The position numbers and the translations under genes are program-made. A stretch of 45,449 nucleotides of DNA from an uncultured Pseudomonadota bacterium (lineage in GTDB: Bacteria; Bdellovibrionota_B; Oligoflexia; Oligoflexales; CAIYRB01). Below are positions 23,678 to 32,120 of this stretch, piece by piece. The stretch lies in contig CAIYRB010000197.1 in NCBI GenBank assembly GCA_903928445.1, positions 1-45,449 of the forward strand. The letters run 5' to 3'. Below the pieces are notes generated by a model that did no database searches, was not told where the DNA came from, and saw nothing but the letters and a program-made list of their open reading frames with translations. The stretch's first letter is position 1; every line of letters starts with the position of its first letter.

Positions 23678-25611
23678 GCATGCTCCAATCCCAAGACCAG
23701 GCGGTCCAAGTCCGCAACCAGCTCGCTTGCGGTGGTGAGAGGTGGCAGCTTGCCACCAAAATCGACTTGTTCCAGGGTTTTGATGATCTGCACCAAGCGT
23801 TGAAGGTCTTCCTCTTTGCCGCCAAGTCGGCGCAGTAGTTCCTCAACCTCACGGGCTGCTAAAGATTGACCGTGCAGATTGAGCTTGTCACCTAAGTAGG
23901 TGCGCAGAGCTGCATAAGCGGCAAGCAAGGAAGTCTCGACGTGACCGGCCGCGACTTGGACTTGGGCCGCCTGGAGCTCGCTCTTGAAGACTTTGTAAGC
24001 TCGTGATCGTCGTTTCCCGACGGTGTCTCCCTCCGACCTGCGTCTAAGGGACTGGACGCCGAAGATCAGAAAAGCGCAGCTTGCTGGGAAGGTGCCAGTT
24101 AAACTTAAAATAAAGACTAAAGATCTGGTTATGGTGTGTTGTTTGCTCAGTGAAGGTCCGTGGTGGATATCGACAAGGTCGCTTCCCAACACTTTGACAT
24201 CTTCTTTCTTGGTGCCGGGAAGCTGCGCTTGCTGCCCCACCACCAGCGACTTGGCTTCGGCTTTGCTGGGGTCGACGATGAGATGCCCAAGCTCGGAGGT
24301 GAGGATCGTATACTGCTGCAGATGTGGGTTGAACACCGGCACCTCAACCTTACCCAGGTCAAAGTTACCAGGATTTGCCGGGACCAGCGCGTACTTGTAA
24401 ACCCGTTTAGAGACGATGCCACTCGGATCGACGACCTTCTCGGTGTACTCAGGTTTATCTGGGTACACCTTGCCGATCTTTTCTAGGTCAGGGACGACAT
24501 CGCCCAAGGAATCAGCGATTCCAGCCCCACTTAATGTTATGGTTATGGTTACTGTGTTGCCAGCCGTGACTTTCGCTTGGCTGAGATGGGTGTCGAGCTG
24601 GAAGTTGCCGACTAGACCACTAAAGCCAGGTGGTTTACCTGACTGCGGCAAAGGCTTGACAGCAAATTCGGCCGGCTCGCTCTTGAGATTGACTTCCTGC
24701 TCTTCGGTAAAATTCATATCGAAATTAAAGGCACCGCCACCGAAGTTATTGAAAAACTTATCGATCGGGTTGCGCCGCTTGGTCCAGGTCAAAATCCGTG
24801 CGTCGATGGTATATGGGGGCAGAGTCAGCGGGCCCGGCTTCGTGGCGACCACGACTTCTTTAAGTTCGATGACGATGTAGGGCTGACCGTTGACCAGCTT
24901 CTGCGCTCGCTTCTCGCCATCAATGGGAAAGCGGCGAAAGTCCGGCGACGACGGCATCAGCCTTTGGCCGCCGTTGAGGTTGCCGCGGTGATAGAGGTGA
25001 ATGGTGCAAAGAACCTGCTCGCCGACGTAAGGGTCGAGTCGATCGCAGGTGCGATCGAGAAAAACGCCGCCGGTTTTGCCACCATCATCCTTGGCTTGAT
25101 TTTGGTTCGCGTTCTGCTTCTTGGCGTTACCGCCGGCGGCATTGGGCGCTGATTGATTGGGCGCAGCGCTTTGCGCTTGGTTCTGAGCCTGGTTCGGCGA
25201 TTGATTCTGCGCTTGGCCGGTGGCATCGGCCCCGACTTGCAAGGTCAGCGGCAGCGTGGCGACCTCTTGGCCATCCACCTTGGCCTTGATGCTTGGGATG
25301 GTGAAGCGACCAGGTTTGGTGGCGACAACGACCAACCCGATCTGAAGCTGTGCACTGCGCTGCCCGTTGACCCAGCTGGTCGACTCGGAGACCCCCTGCT
25401 GGTGAAACTCCAAGCCGTCTACCTGGGGAATCGTCGGCTCCCCTTCCCTAGCCCCTTCGATCGCCACCGTCAGCACAAAGGGCTCACCGACACCACCTTC
25501 GTTGTGGTCCAGCTCGGCGCTGATGGTCCCAGCCAAGCACGGGGTCGCCGCCAAGGCCACCGCGGCAAGTAAGGCGTAGGCCATTCCTAACATAAAATCG
25601 TTGGGTCGCAT
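23674..25611 (-). CDS. batD: BatD: periplasmic-facing membrane protein
   Basis: 645 residues from ATG 25611. The longer frame to 25695 would overlap the batBC gene; 25611 sits 7 bases after its stop, with a GGTGAG site. A signal peptide (ALLAAVALAATPCLAG) is followed by BatD-type beta domains (for example NEGGVGEPFVLTVAIEG and GLVVVATKPGRFTIPSI), interrupted by an Asn/Gln-rich linker near residues 125-170. A single membrane segment near 515-535 (SLVFILSLTGTFPASCAFLIF) precedes a cytoplasmic helical tail. It belongs to the oxygen-tolerance BatD family, with an exported scaffold role inferred. Confidence 0.9.
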   Translation of the reverse strand: MRPNDFMLGMAYALLAAVALAATPCLAGTISAELDHNEGGVGEPFVLTVAIEGAREGEPTIPQVDGLEFHQQGVSESTSWVNGQRSAQLQIGLVVVATKPGRFTIPSIKAKVDGQEVATLPLTLQVGADATGQAQNQSPNQAQNQAQSAAPNQSAPNAAGGNAKKQNANQNQAKDDGGKTGGVFLDRTCDRLDPYVGEQVLCTIHLYHRGNLNGGQRLMPSSPDFRRFPIDGEKRAQKLVNGQPYIVIELKEVVVATKPGPLTLPPYTIDARILTWTKRRNPIDKFFNNFGGGAFNFDMNFTEEQEVNLKSEPAEFAVKPLPQSGKPPGFSGLVGNFQLDTHLSQAKVTAGNTVTITITLSGAGIADSLGDVVPDLEKIGKVYPDKPEYTEKVVDPSGIVSKRVYKYALVPANPGNFDLGKVEVPVFNPHLQQYTILTSELGHLIVDPSKAEAKSLVVGQQAQLPGTKKEDVKVLGSDLVDIHHGPSLSKQHTITRSLVFILSLTGTFPASCAFLIFGVQSLRRRSEGDTVGKRRSRAYKVFKSELQAAQVQVAAGHVETSLLAAYAALRTYLGDKLNLHGQSLAAREVEELLRRLGGKEEDLQRLVQIIKTLEQVDFGGKLPPLTTASELVADLDRLVLGLEHA

Positions 25612-25618
25612 CACGGTC

Positions 25619-27586
25619 TCACCAATCCTTGTCTCGGCTGCGCGGAGGCTGGCGCTTGCCGCGCGGAGCATAGAGGTAGCGTTTGACGTTATCATCCACC
25701 GAGCGCAGCACTTTCTCGGCGTCTTCCTTGCTCATTCCCGGCTTGTCCGCGGCAGACTCTTGCGCCTCTTTGGCGGCAGCCTGAGCCTCCTGCGGCTGCT
25801 GCGCCGCAGGGTCGTCCTTACCGGCACCTCCGGGCTCCGGCGCGCCGCTACTAGGTTCGGGCTTGGGCGGGGTTTGCTCGGTCCCGCTGTTTTTACCGGC
25901 TGCGTCGTCCTTTTTGCCTGCATCTGGGTTGGCGTCCTTGCCGGCCTCAGGCTTATTCGGCGGATTTGGGCTCTGATTGGGGTCGCTCCCACTCGGCTTA
26001 GACCCATCTGACTTGGGCTCACCGTTGTTGGCCTGACCTTTGTCGTCGCCTGTTTTGCCATCGGTCTTTGGCTCGGAGTCCTTCTGATCTTGGCCAGACT
26101 TCTGATCTTGGCCAGACTTCTGATCTTGGCCAGACTTTTGGTCTTGCCCGGACTTTTGGTCTTGCCCGGACTTTTGGTCTTGCCCGGACTTTTGGTCCTT
26201 TTGATCTTTATCGTCTTTTTGGCCACCTTGTTGCTGCTGCTTTTGTTGCTCCTGCTCCTCTTTAAACTTCTTTAGCGCATCTAAGTTGTCGCGTGCTTCG
26301 TGATCCTCAGGCCGCAGCGCGAGCGCGTTCTCGTAATTTTTGATGGACTCATCTAGTTTGCCCAGCTGCGCCTGAGTCGTCGCTAAATTAAACAGGGCGC
26401 GCTCGGCAAGTGCCTGATCACTGGACTCCGCCACCGCTTTAAAACCTGCTGCTGCGGCGGCTAAATCACCACCGTTGTAGGCTCTAACGGCGCCGTTGAA
26501 ACGCTCCTTAAGCGACGGCTCGGCCTGCGCCTTGGCGCCGCCCATGCCCACACTTAAACCACCGACACCGAGTAGAAGCAGCCACCACAGCGCCACACGC
26601 CTGACGTCGCGCCAGCAAAATTCGCCGACCAGCAGCACCAAGGCCAGACCAAGAAACCACTGAAAGCGCTCAAACCACAGCTTTTGCCGCGTCGCCTGAA
26701 ACTCCCTCTGCGCCACGTCTTTATGGATGTGATCGGTGTACAGCTGAGCCAAATCCATGCCGCCGTTGACGGACCTGACAAAGATCCCGCCGCTGTCGAC
26801 CGCCACCTTGGCCAGAGCCTCCTCATCCGGCTTGGTCACCACCATATTGCCCTCGGCGTCCTTTTTAAATCCGCCATCAGCCAGGGGAATCGGCGCGCCT
26901 TCGGCGCTGCCAATGCCGATGGTGTAAATCCGCACGCCTTTGGCCTTGGCTTGCGCCACGATAGCCTCAGCATGCGTCTCGTGGTCCTCACCGTCGGTGA
27001 TCAGTAGGATCGCTCGCCCTTCGACCCCATCGGGGCTGCCGTCAAAGAGCGCCTTCAGTGAAGTCTCGATGGCCCCACCGAGATCGGTGCCTTGGTTGGG
27101 AATCAGGTCCGGGGCGAGGTAGCCGATAAACATCTTCACCGCGGCATAGTCCTCGGTGAGCGGGCACTCGATAAAGGCATCGCCGGCGAAGGCGACTAAA
27201 CCGACACGGTCGCCCTTGAGCGCCGGCAGGAGATCTAGAATCTCGCGTTTGGCTCGCTCCAGCCGGCTCGGATTGACGTCCTGAGCCAGCATGCTGGAGG
27301 ACACATCGACGGCGATGATCAGGTCGCTGCCGCGTCCCTTCACGTCCAGCCACTTAAAGCCCCAACGCGGCTCGGCCAAGGCGACGATCAGCCCGGCTAG
27401 GGTGATCAGGCTCATCACCGCCTTCGCGATGGTGCGCGACGGCAGGAGCAAGCCATCGCCACCGCCTTGCACCCCCGCCACCAGGGCCAAGCGCTGGCGG
27501 CGGCGTAGATGACTACGCCAGAGCACCAGCGCGACCAGGGGCAGTAGCCACAGCAGCAGCAAACGTTCGACGTGGCCAAAACTCAT
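25619..27586 (-). CDS. BatB-BatC fusion: VWA domain plus TPR
   Basis: 655 residues from ATG 27586, which has AGGAGG 8 bases upstream and overlaps the batA stop (ATGA). Two hydrophobic segments near the N-terminus flank a VWA domain with the metal-binding MIDAS set (DVSSS, then a Thr in QGTDLGG, and TDGED). A further membrane helix follows (FLGLALVLLVGEFCW). Then comes a TPR region (about 390-450) of BatC type, and a long Gln/Lys/Asp/Pro-rich tail with six KSGQDQ-type repeats. BatB and BatC are separate genes in some species; here they are one chain. It probably forms a membrane complex with BatA and is remodelled by MoxR. Confidence 0.9.
   Translation of the reverse strand: MSFGHVERLLLLWLLPLVALVLWRSHLRRRQRLALVAGVQGGGDGLLLPSRTIAKAVMSLITLAGLIVALAEPRWGFKWLDVKGRGSDLIIAVDVSSSMLAQDVNPSRLERAKREILDLLPALKGDRVGLVAFAGDAFIECPLTEDYAAVKMFIGYLAPDLIPNQGTDLGGAIETSLKALFDGSPDGVEGRAILLITDGEDHETHAEAIVAQAKAKGVRIYTIGIGSAEGAPIPLADGGFKKDAEGNMVVTKPDEEALAKVAVDSGGIFVRSVNGGMDLAQLYTDHIHKDVAQREFQATRQKLWFERFQWFLGLALVLLVGEFCWRDVRRVALWWLLLLGVGGLSVGMGGAKAQAEPSLKERFNGAVRAYNGGDLAAAAAGFKAVAESSDQALAERALFNLATTQAQLGKLDESIKNYENALALRPEDHEARDNLDALKKFKEEQEQQKQQQQGGQKDDKDQKDQKSGQDQKSGQDQKSGQDQKSGQDQKSGQDQKSGQDQKDSEPKTDGKTGDDKGQANNGEPKSDGSKPSGSDPNQSPNPPNKPEAGKDANPDAGKKDDAAGKNSGTEQTPPKPEPSSGAPEPGGAGKDDPAAQQPQEAQAAAKEAQESAADKPGMSKEDAEKVLRSVDDNVKRYLYAPRGKRQPPRSRDKDW
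26082..26189. repeat. Six 18-base tandem repeats in the batBC gene
   Basis: Three identical copies of one 18-base unit (26082-26135) are followed by three identical copies of a variant (26136-26189). On the minus strand each encodes SGQDQK-like residues. The perfect identity within each block points to recent expansion. The unit keeps the frame. Confidence 0.9.
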
Positions 27587-28542
27587 GTCGGCAGCCTCCT
27601 GAGCCGGGTCAAGCCCAGCAGGACTTCCAGGGCTAGACAAGCCAAGGCCACAGCGACGAAGGCGGCAAACTCCTCCTCGTACAGGGCGTAGCTGTCCACC
27701 GTGACCTTGACCTTCTCTAGTTGATCGATGGTCTGGTAGACGTTGACCAAGGTCGAGGTGTCGGCGGCGCGAAAGTAACGCCCTTTGGTCGCGGCAGCGA
27801 TGTCCTTGAGCGCCTTTTCATCCAGGTCGAAATCACCCTGGGCCTGGCCGGGCGGGGGGTTTGCTCCAACTCCGATGGTGTAGACCTTCACCCCCATGGT
27901 CGCCGCGACCTGAGCTGCAGCCATCGGATCGGTGCGCCCCGAGTTGTTGCCGCCGTCGGTGAGCAGGATCGCCACCTTGCTCTTGGCTTGAACTGGCTTG
28001 AGTCGGTTGATGGCCGTGATCAGCCCGTCGCCAATCGCCGTGGCGTCGCCGGCCATGCCGATCTGGATATGCTCGATAAACCGGTAGAGGACCTGGTGAT
28101 CCAGCGTCAACGGCGCCTGGGTAAAGGCCTCGCTACCAAAAACGACGATACCAATCCGGTCGGACGGCCGCGCTGCAATAAAGTCGTTGATGACGCGTTT
28201 GACGACGACCAGTCGGTTGGGTCGCTCATTGCCCCAGACATAGTCGCGCGATTCCATGCTGCGCGAGGTGTCCAGGATCAACACGATATCCAAACCCTCG
28301 GCGGTGCGCTCGCTGTGCGTCTCGCCGCTTTGCGGCCGCGCCAAGGCGATAATCACTGCGGCGGTGGCCACGCAGCGCAGGATAAAGGGAAGGTGGCGCA
28401 GTCTGGCGAGGCGACCACTGGTCGGCGCCATGAGCACGCGGAGACTAGGAAAGCGCACGGCCAGCCGGCGACGGCGGTACAGCCCGTAGAGCAAGGCGAC
28501 TACGGGCAACAGCAGGAGAAACCACGGTTCAGCTAGGCGCAC
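27583..28542 (-). CDS. batA: BatA: membrane-anchored VWA protein
   Basis: 319 residues from GTG 28542, which has GGGGAGG about 6 bases upstream and begins directly at the membrane helix (RLAEPWFLLLLPVVALLYGLY); the longer frame to 28656 overlaps its neighbour too far. A second membrane helix lies near 60-77. The VWA domain carries a full MIDAS (DTSRS, then Thr in GDATAIGDG, and TDGGNNS), so it can bind a divalent metal and a partner protein. A last hydrophobic helix is at the C-terminus. It overlaps both neighbours by a few bases, as expected of a coupled operon. Confidence 0.92.
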   Translation of the reverse strand: MRLAEPWFLLLLPVVALLYGLYRRRRLAVRFPSLRVLMAPTSGRLARLRHLPFILRCVATAAVIIALARPQSGETHSERTAEGLDIVLILDTSRSMESRDYVWGNERPNRLVVVKRVINDFIAARPSDRIGIVVFGSEAFTQAPLTLDHQVLYRFIEHIQIGMAGDATAIGDGLITAINRLKPVQAKSKVAILLTDGGNNSGRTDPMAAAQVAATMGVKVYTIGVGANPPPGQAQGDFDLDEKALKDIAAATKGRYFRAADTSTLVNVYQTIDQLEKVKVTVDSYALYEEEFAAFVAVALACLALEVLLGLTRLRRLPT

Positions 28543-29200
28543 GCGAGGCCTCCCCAACTTTAGCCGCACCCGGCAAGGGCCGCAGGACCGTGATCCAAGC
28601 AGCGACTTGGTTAGCGGCCGCACGGGCCTCACCGTCGCCGCTGGGTGATGCGGCAAACTTCACCAAATCAGCCCGTTGGAGAAACTGCAGCAAGGCTTCT
28701 CCTTGCTCCTTGGGTAAAAACGACTGGTCTTTGAGCGGCACACGCAGCTCCTGGTAGGTCCGATCGGTCGCCGGCAGACCTGTCCGTCGTTCGATCCCTT
28801 CCCGCAGGAACAGGCTCAGGTGCGCAAAGAAGTCCTCCTGGGCCGCCTTGGTAAAGGGCTGGGCCGGAGTCAGCGCCGTCACTCGGGCAAGTAGCTCGTC
28901 CCAGGGGTCGATACCTGCACGGGGACGGTTTAAGCGGCGACGACGCCACCAGCGCCAAATCAAGACCAGTGCGGCGACAAAGCTCACGATCAGTAGCGCT
29001 AGAATCAACAGGACTAGCCACTGCGGGTAGAGGGCCAGGGCCCCGCGCAACCCGTGCGGCAACACCAACTGATGCGGCGCCGCTCCACCCAGCGACTGCG
29101 GCGCCAGCGGTGCAGCATTAACTCCTGAAAGCGATCCAGGAACCGATCCTGAAATCGATCCAAGCTTAGGGGCTTGCTGGGCCAGTTGAAAAGCACTCAC
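28529..29200 (-). CDS. DUF4381-like single-pass membrane protein of the Bat operon
   Basis: 223 residues. The GTG start overlaps the stop of the DUF58 gene (GTGA). After ~55 Ser/Pro/Ala-rich residues there is one strong membrane helix (about 60-84, WLVLLILALLIVSFVAALVLIW) ending in a WRWWRRRR stop-transfer patch, then a helical cytoplasmic domain. In Bat operons the position between the DUF58 and BatA genes is usually held by a DUF4381 protein with this layout, which is the basis of the call. Confidence 0.75.
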   Translation of the reverse strand: MSAFQLAQQAPKLGSISGSVPGSLSGVNAAPLAPQSLGGAAPHQLVLPHGLRGALALYPQWLVLLILALLIVSFVAALVLIWRWWRRRRLNRPRAGIDPWDELLARVTALTPAQPFTKAAQEDFFAHLSLFLREGIERRTGLPATDRTYQELRVPLKDQSFLPKEQGEALLQFLQRADLVKFAASPSGDGEARAAANQVAAWITVLRPLPGAAKVGEASRAPS

Positions 29201-30075
29201 CGCCGCCGCCTTTCCCGCTCGCGCAGAAAACGCAGCAGCGGGCCGACCGTATCGCTGCCGGTATCGACAACGAAGGTGCCAGCGCCGCTGCGGCGAAACT
29301 GCTGCCCGAGTGTTTGCTCCCGCGCTGCGGCTTGGGCAGCATAGGCTTCACGCCACTTGCGGTCACTGGTGTCGACCTCGAACACCTCGCCGGTCTCACT
29401 GTCTTGAAAGCTCACCAGTCCAGCCGCCGGCATCTCGCGTTCCCTGGGATCGACGGTCCGCACGGCAATCAGATCGTGCCGTGCAGCGGCTACGCGCAGG
29501 GATTTTTCATAGCCATCGGCCCAGAAGTCCGAGATGAGAAAGCCGAGGCAACGCCGCCGTGAGGCGCGCAGCATGGCCTCAAGCGCAGCGTTGATATCGG
29601 TCTTCTGGCCACTGCCTTGGTGGGTGAGCACCGAGCGAATGATCGACCAGACGTGACCACGGCCCTTTTTCGGCGGAATGAAGTGCTCGACATGGTCGGA
29701 AAAGACGATCAAGCCGACTTTGTCGTTATTGCGAATCGCCAGAAAGGCCAACACGGCGGCCATCTCAGCCGCAGTCTCACGCTTTTTTCGCGCCAGCGTA
29801 CCATAGGCTTGGGACGGGCTGACGTCGACCATCAGCATCAAGGTGAGCTCGCGCTCCTCACGGAGGACTTTGATAAAAGGCTGCTGCATGCGCGCCGTGA
29901 CGTTCCAGTCGATGAGACGAACGTCGTCGCCGGGGACGTATTCGCGCACCTCGTCAAACTCCATGCCACGGCCCTTGAAAGCGCTCAAATAATTGCCCGC
30001 CAAGGCATCGGTCACGAGGTGGCCGGCCTTGAGCTGGACGGCGCGAATCTGTTTGATGACCTCGGGATTGAGCAT
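29197..30075 (-). CDS. DUF58 protein (VWA-like), MoxR partner
   Basis: 292 residues from ATG 30075, two bases after the moxR stop. The DUF58 signature is clear: GMEFDEVREYVPGDDVRLIDWNVTAR spans the conserved core (GMEFDEVREY and RLIDWNVTAR), followed by LREERELTLMLMVDVSPS, a VWA-like metal site. No membrane helix, so it is cytoplasmic. DUF58 proteins are always found beside MoxR ATPases and may be their adaptor. The frame before 30075 would overlap moxR, so it is not used. Confidence 0.92.
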   Translation of the reverse strand: MLNPEVIKQIRAVQLKAGHLVTDALAGNYLSAFKGRGMEFDEVREYVPGDDVRLIDWNVTARMQQPFIKVLREERELTLMLMVDVSPSQAYGTLARKKRETAAEMAAVLAFLAIRNNDKVGLIVFSDHVEHFIPPKKGRGHVWSIIRSVLTHQGSGQKTDINAALEAMLRASRRRCLGFLISDFWADGYEKSLRVAAARHDLIAVRTVDPREREMPAAGLVSFQDSETGEVFEVDTSDRKWREAYAAQAAAREQTLGQQFRRSGAGTFVVDTGSDTVGPLLRFLRERERRRR

Positions 30076-30076
30076 A

Positions 30077-31072
30077 TTAGGGCACGTCCACGCGATCAAA
30101 GATGCGTTTGATGATCTGCTCGCTCTTCACCCCTTCGGCCTCGGCCTCATAGGTTGGCAATACGCGGTGGCGCAGGACATCAAGACCGACATCTTTGATG
30201 TCTTGAGGAGTGACAAAGGCTCGCCCCTGCATCAGCGCGTTCACCCGCGCGGCGCGTTCGAGATTGATTGAGGCTCGCGGGGAGGCCCCGATATGAATGA
30301 GGTTGACGAGGTCCTTCAGGCCATAGGCGGCCGGATCGCGGGTGGCAAACACCAACTGCACGATATAGCGGCGCACCTTGTCGGCGACATGGAGCTTTAA
30401 GCTCAAATCGCGCATGCCGAGAAGACTCTCACCGGTCAGCACGGGAGTGAGCGGAGTCTCGTCCCCGGTCATGGCGCGAGCGATGACTTGTTGCTCCTCG
30501 TCGAGGCTGCCGTAGGTGACGTTGACTTTAAACAAGAAGCGGTCCACCTGGGCTTCCGGCAGGGGATAGGTCCCCTCTTGCTCGATCGGGTTTTGCGTTG
30601 CCAGGACGAGGAAGGGTCGAGCCAAGCGGAACGACTGGTCACCGATCGTCACCTGGCGCTCTTGCATGGCCTCGAGCAGGGCCGACTGGACCTTGGCTGG
30701 CGCCCGATTGATCTCATCGGCAAGGACGATATTTTGGAAGATCGGCCCTTTGCGCACCTTGAACTCGCCGCTGCGCGGATCGTAGATCTGGGTGCCGATG
30801 ACGTCGGCGGGCAGCAGATCGGGTGTGAATTGGATCCGGCCAAAGGACAGCGCCGCCGTCTGCGCCAAGGTCTTCACCGTCGTCGTCTTGGCCAGGCCGG
30901 GCAGTCCTTCAAGCAGTACGTGGCCCTCGGCGATCAGCGCCATGATCAGGCGCTGCACGACGTCTTTTTGGCCGACGATCCGTCGACTCATCTCACCGCT
31001 GGCGCGCTCTAGGAGCGCACTATACGAGCTAACTTGCTGTTCAATACCCTCGATGGACGCGTCATAACTCAT
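30077..31072 (-). CDS. moxR: MoxR-family AAA+ ATPase
   Basis: 331 residues from ATG 31072, with AGGTG about 9 bases upstream; a GTG at 31081 is an alternative. Walker A is GLPGLAKTT, Walker B VLADEINRAP, sensor 1 LATQNPIEQEGTYPLPEAQ, and the arginine-finger region DRFLFK follows. A MoxR AAA+ chaperone is expected to remodel or activate the VWA proteins encoded downstream. First gene of the eight-gene Bat transcript that runs to pyrE. Confidence 0.95.
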   Translation of the reverse strand: MSYDASIEGIEQQVSSYSALLERASGEMSRRIVGQKDVVQRLIMALIAEGHVLLEGLPGLAKTTTVKTLAQTAALSFGRIQFTPDLLPADVIGTQIYDPRSGEFKVRKGPIFQNIVLADEINRAPAKVQSALLEAMQERQVTIGDQSFRLARPFLVLATQNPIEQEGTYPLPEAQVDRFLFKVNVTYGSLDEEQQVIARAMTGDETPLTPVLTGESLLGMRDLSLKLHVADKVRRYIVQLVFATRDPAAYGLKDLVNLIHIGASPRASINLERAARVNALMQGRAFVTPQDIKDVGLDVLRHRVLPTYEAEAEGVKSEQIIKRIFDRVDVP

Positions 31073-31291
31073 AGCAAACACCTGCCCTATTCGGCTGTTT
31101 TAATAAGCCGTTGGCTGTTAGAAGCGAAACCCTTGGAAGCTCCATCATAAAATAAATCATCGTGAGAAAATGGGAAGGAAAAGCGTAAATAATTAATCTT
31201 TTGGTTATGGTTAGCTTAATACCTGGGGCTCTGTCCTGCCCCGACCTTCGCCTGCCCTCAAGTTCAGAGGCGAATCTGCCGACACCAAGGC

Positions 31292-32083
31292 ATGAAGCAC
31301 GTCAAACAAATCGCAGAAATCATCGACGCAGGCGCCACCACCGAGGCCCATTTGGCCCTCGACCAGTTGCTCGCCTTGGGCCCGCAGAACACCGCAGCTT
31401 TAAAGCTCCGCGCTAGGCTCCTCGAAATGGAAGGCCGCTTTAGCGACGAAGCTTTGATTTGGGACCGCATCGCGACGATCGACCGTGAGGACGAGGACGC
31501 GGTGGCCTACCTGTTTCGCCGGCAAAAGGAAGATCGCGAGCACTTTTACTTTACCGACGATGTCGCGGGTGGCGGACGCCGCTTCACCGCCTGTCCCAAC
31601 AGCCTCATCACCTTTTCGGCGATTGGCCTGGTCGGTTGCCTGGCGTTTCTCGGGATGACGCACTTTGCCGATGCCACCGCGCTCCTTGCTGATCCGCGCA
31701 TGATGCTGTCGATTTTTACCATCTGCGTCATCATGCCATGGGTAGCGATCGTGCTGATCTACCTGCGTTGCCTGCGCTTTGTCACCGTCACGCCGAGTGG
31801 CATCACCATCAGCACGCGACTTAAAACCCACCAGTTTAGCTGGAATGAACTCGGTACTGTAAGCCTAGCGCACAATTTGAGCGGCAAATCACCGCGCTTG
31901 TGGCTCACCCTTGAGCCAAAAGATGAGCAGACGCGCGGCGTTCATATCGACATGACTCTCGGCTCGACAGCCTTGCGCGCCCGGGCTTATCTCATTCGTG
32001 AGATCACCCGGCATCATGCCGAACCTGCCTACGTGGTATTGGCTAGTCCAGCCCGCAAAGGACGAAAACCCGCCCGGTACTGA
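31292..32083 (+). CDS. TPR and two-helix membrane protein of unknown function
   Basis: 263 residues. The N-terminal ~75 residues form TPR-like helix pairs (AHLALDQLLALGPQNTAALKL, given here as the span from AHLALD to AALKL). Two membrane helices (about 103-122 and 136-158) follow, and the rest (about 160-245) is strand-rich, resembling the bacterial PH-like domain. No family is recognised with certainty. It is divergent from moxR across 219 bases, which suggests, but does not prove, a link to the Bat system. The end of the gene contains the hairpin that may terminate the opposite-strand operon. Confidence 0.7.
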   Translation: MKHVKQIAEIIDAGATTEAHLALDQLLALGPQNTAALKLRARLLEMEGRFSDEALIWDRIATIDREDEDAVAYLFRRQKEDREHFYFTDDVAGGGRRFTACPNSLITFSAIGLVGCLAFLGMTHFADATALLADPRMMLSIFTICVIMPWVAIVLIYLRCLRFVTVTPSGITISTRLKTHQFSWNELGTVSLAHNLSGKSPRLWLTLEPKDEQTRGVHIDMTLGSTALRARAYLIREITRHHAEPAYVVLASPARKGRKPARY

Positions 32084-32093
32084 GCGAGCGGGT
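32068..32093 (-). terminator. Probable terminator of the receiver-kinase operon
   Basis: Read on the minus strand, ACCCGC (32093-32088) pairs with GCGGGT (32073-32068) with two further inner pairs, and TTTT follows. It starts 28 bases after the stop at 32121 and overlaps the 3' end of the opposite gene. Confidence 0.5.
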
Positions 32094-32120
32094 ACGATTC
32101 AAACCAAGCGGATGCCGGCC

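Noticed and set aside
27721..28536. 271-residue frame opposite batA
   Set aside because: Lies entirely opposite the VWA domain of BatA; no motif.
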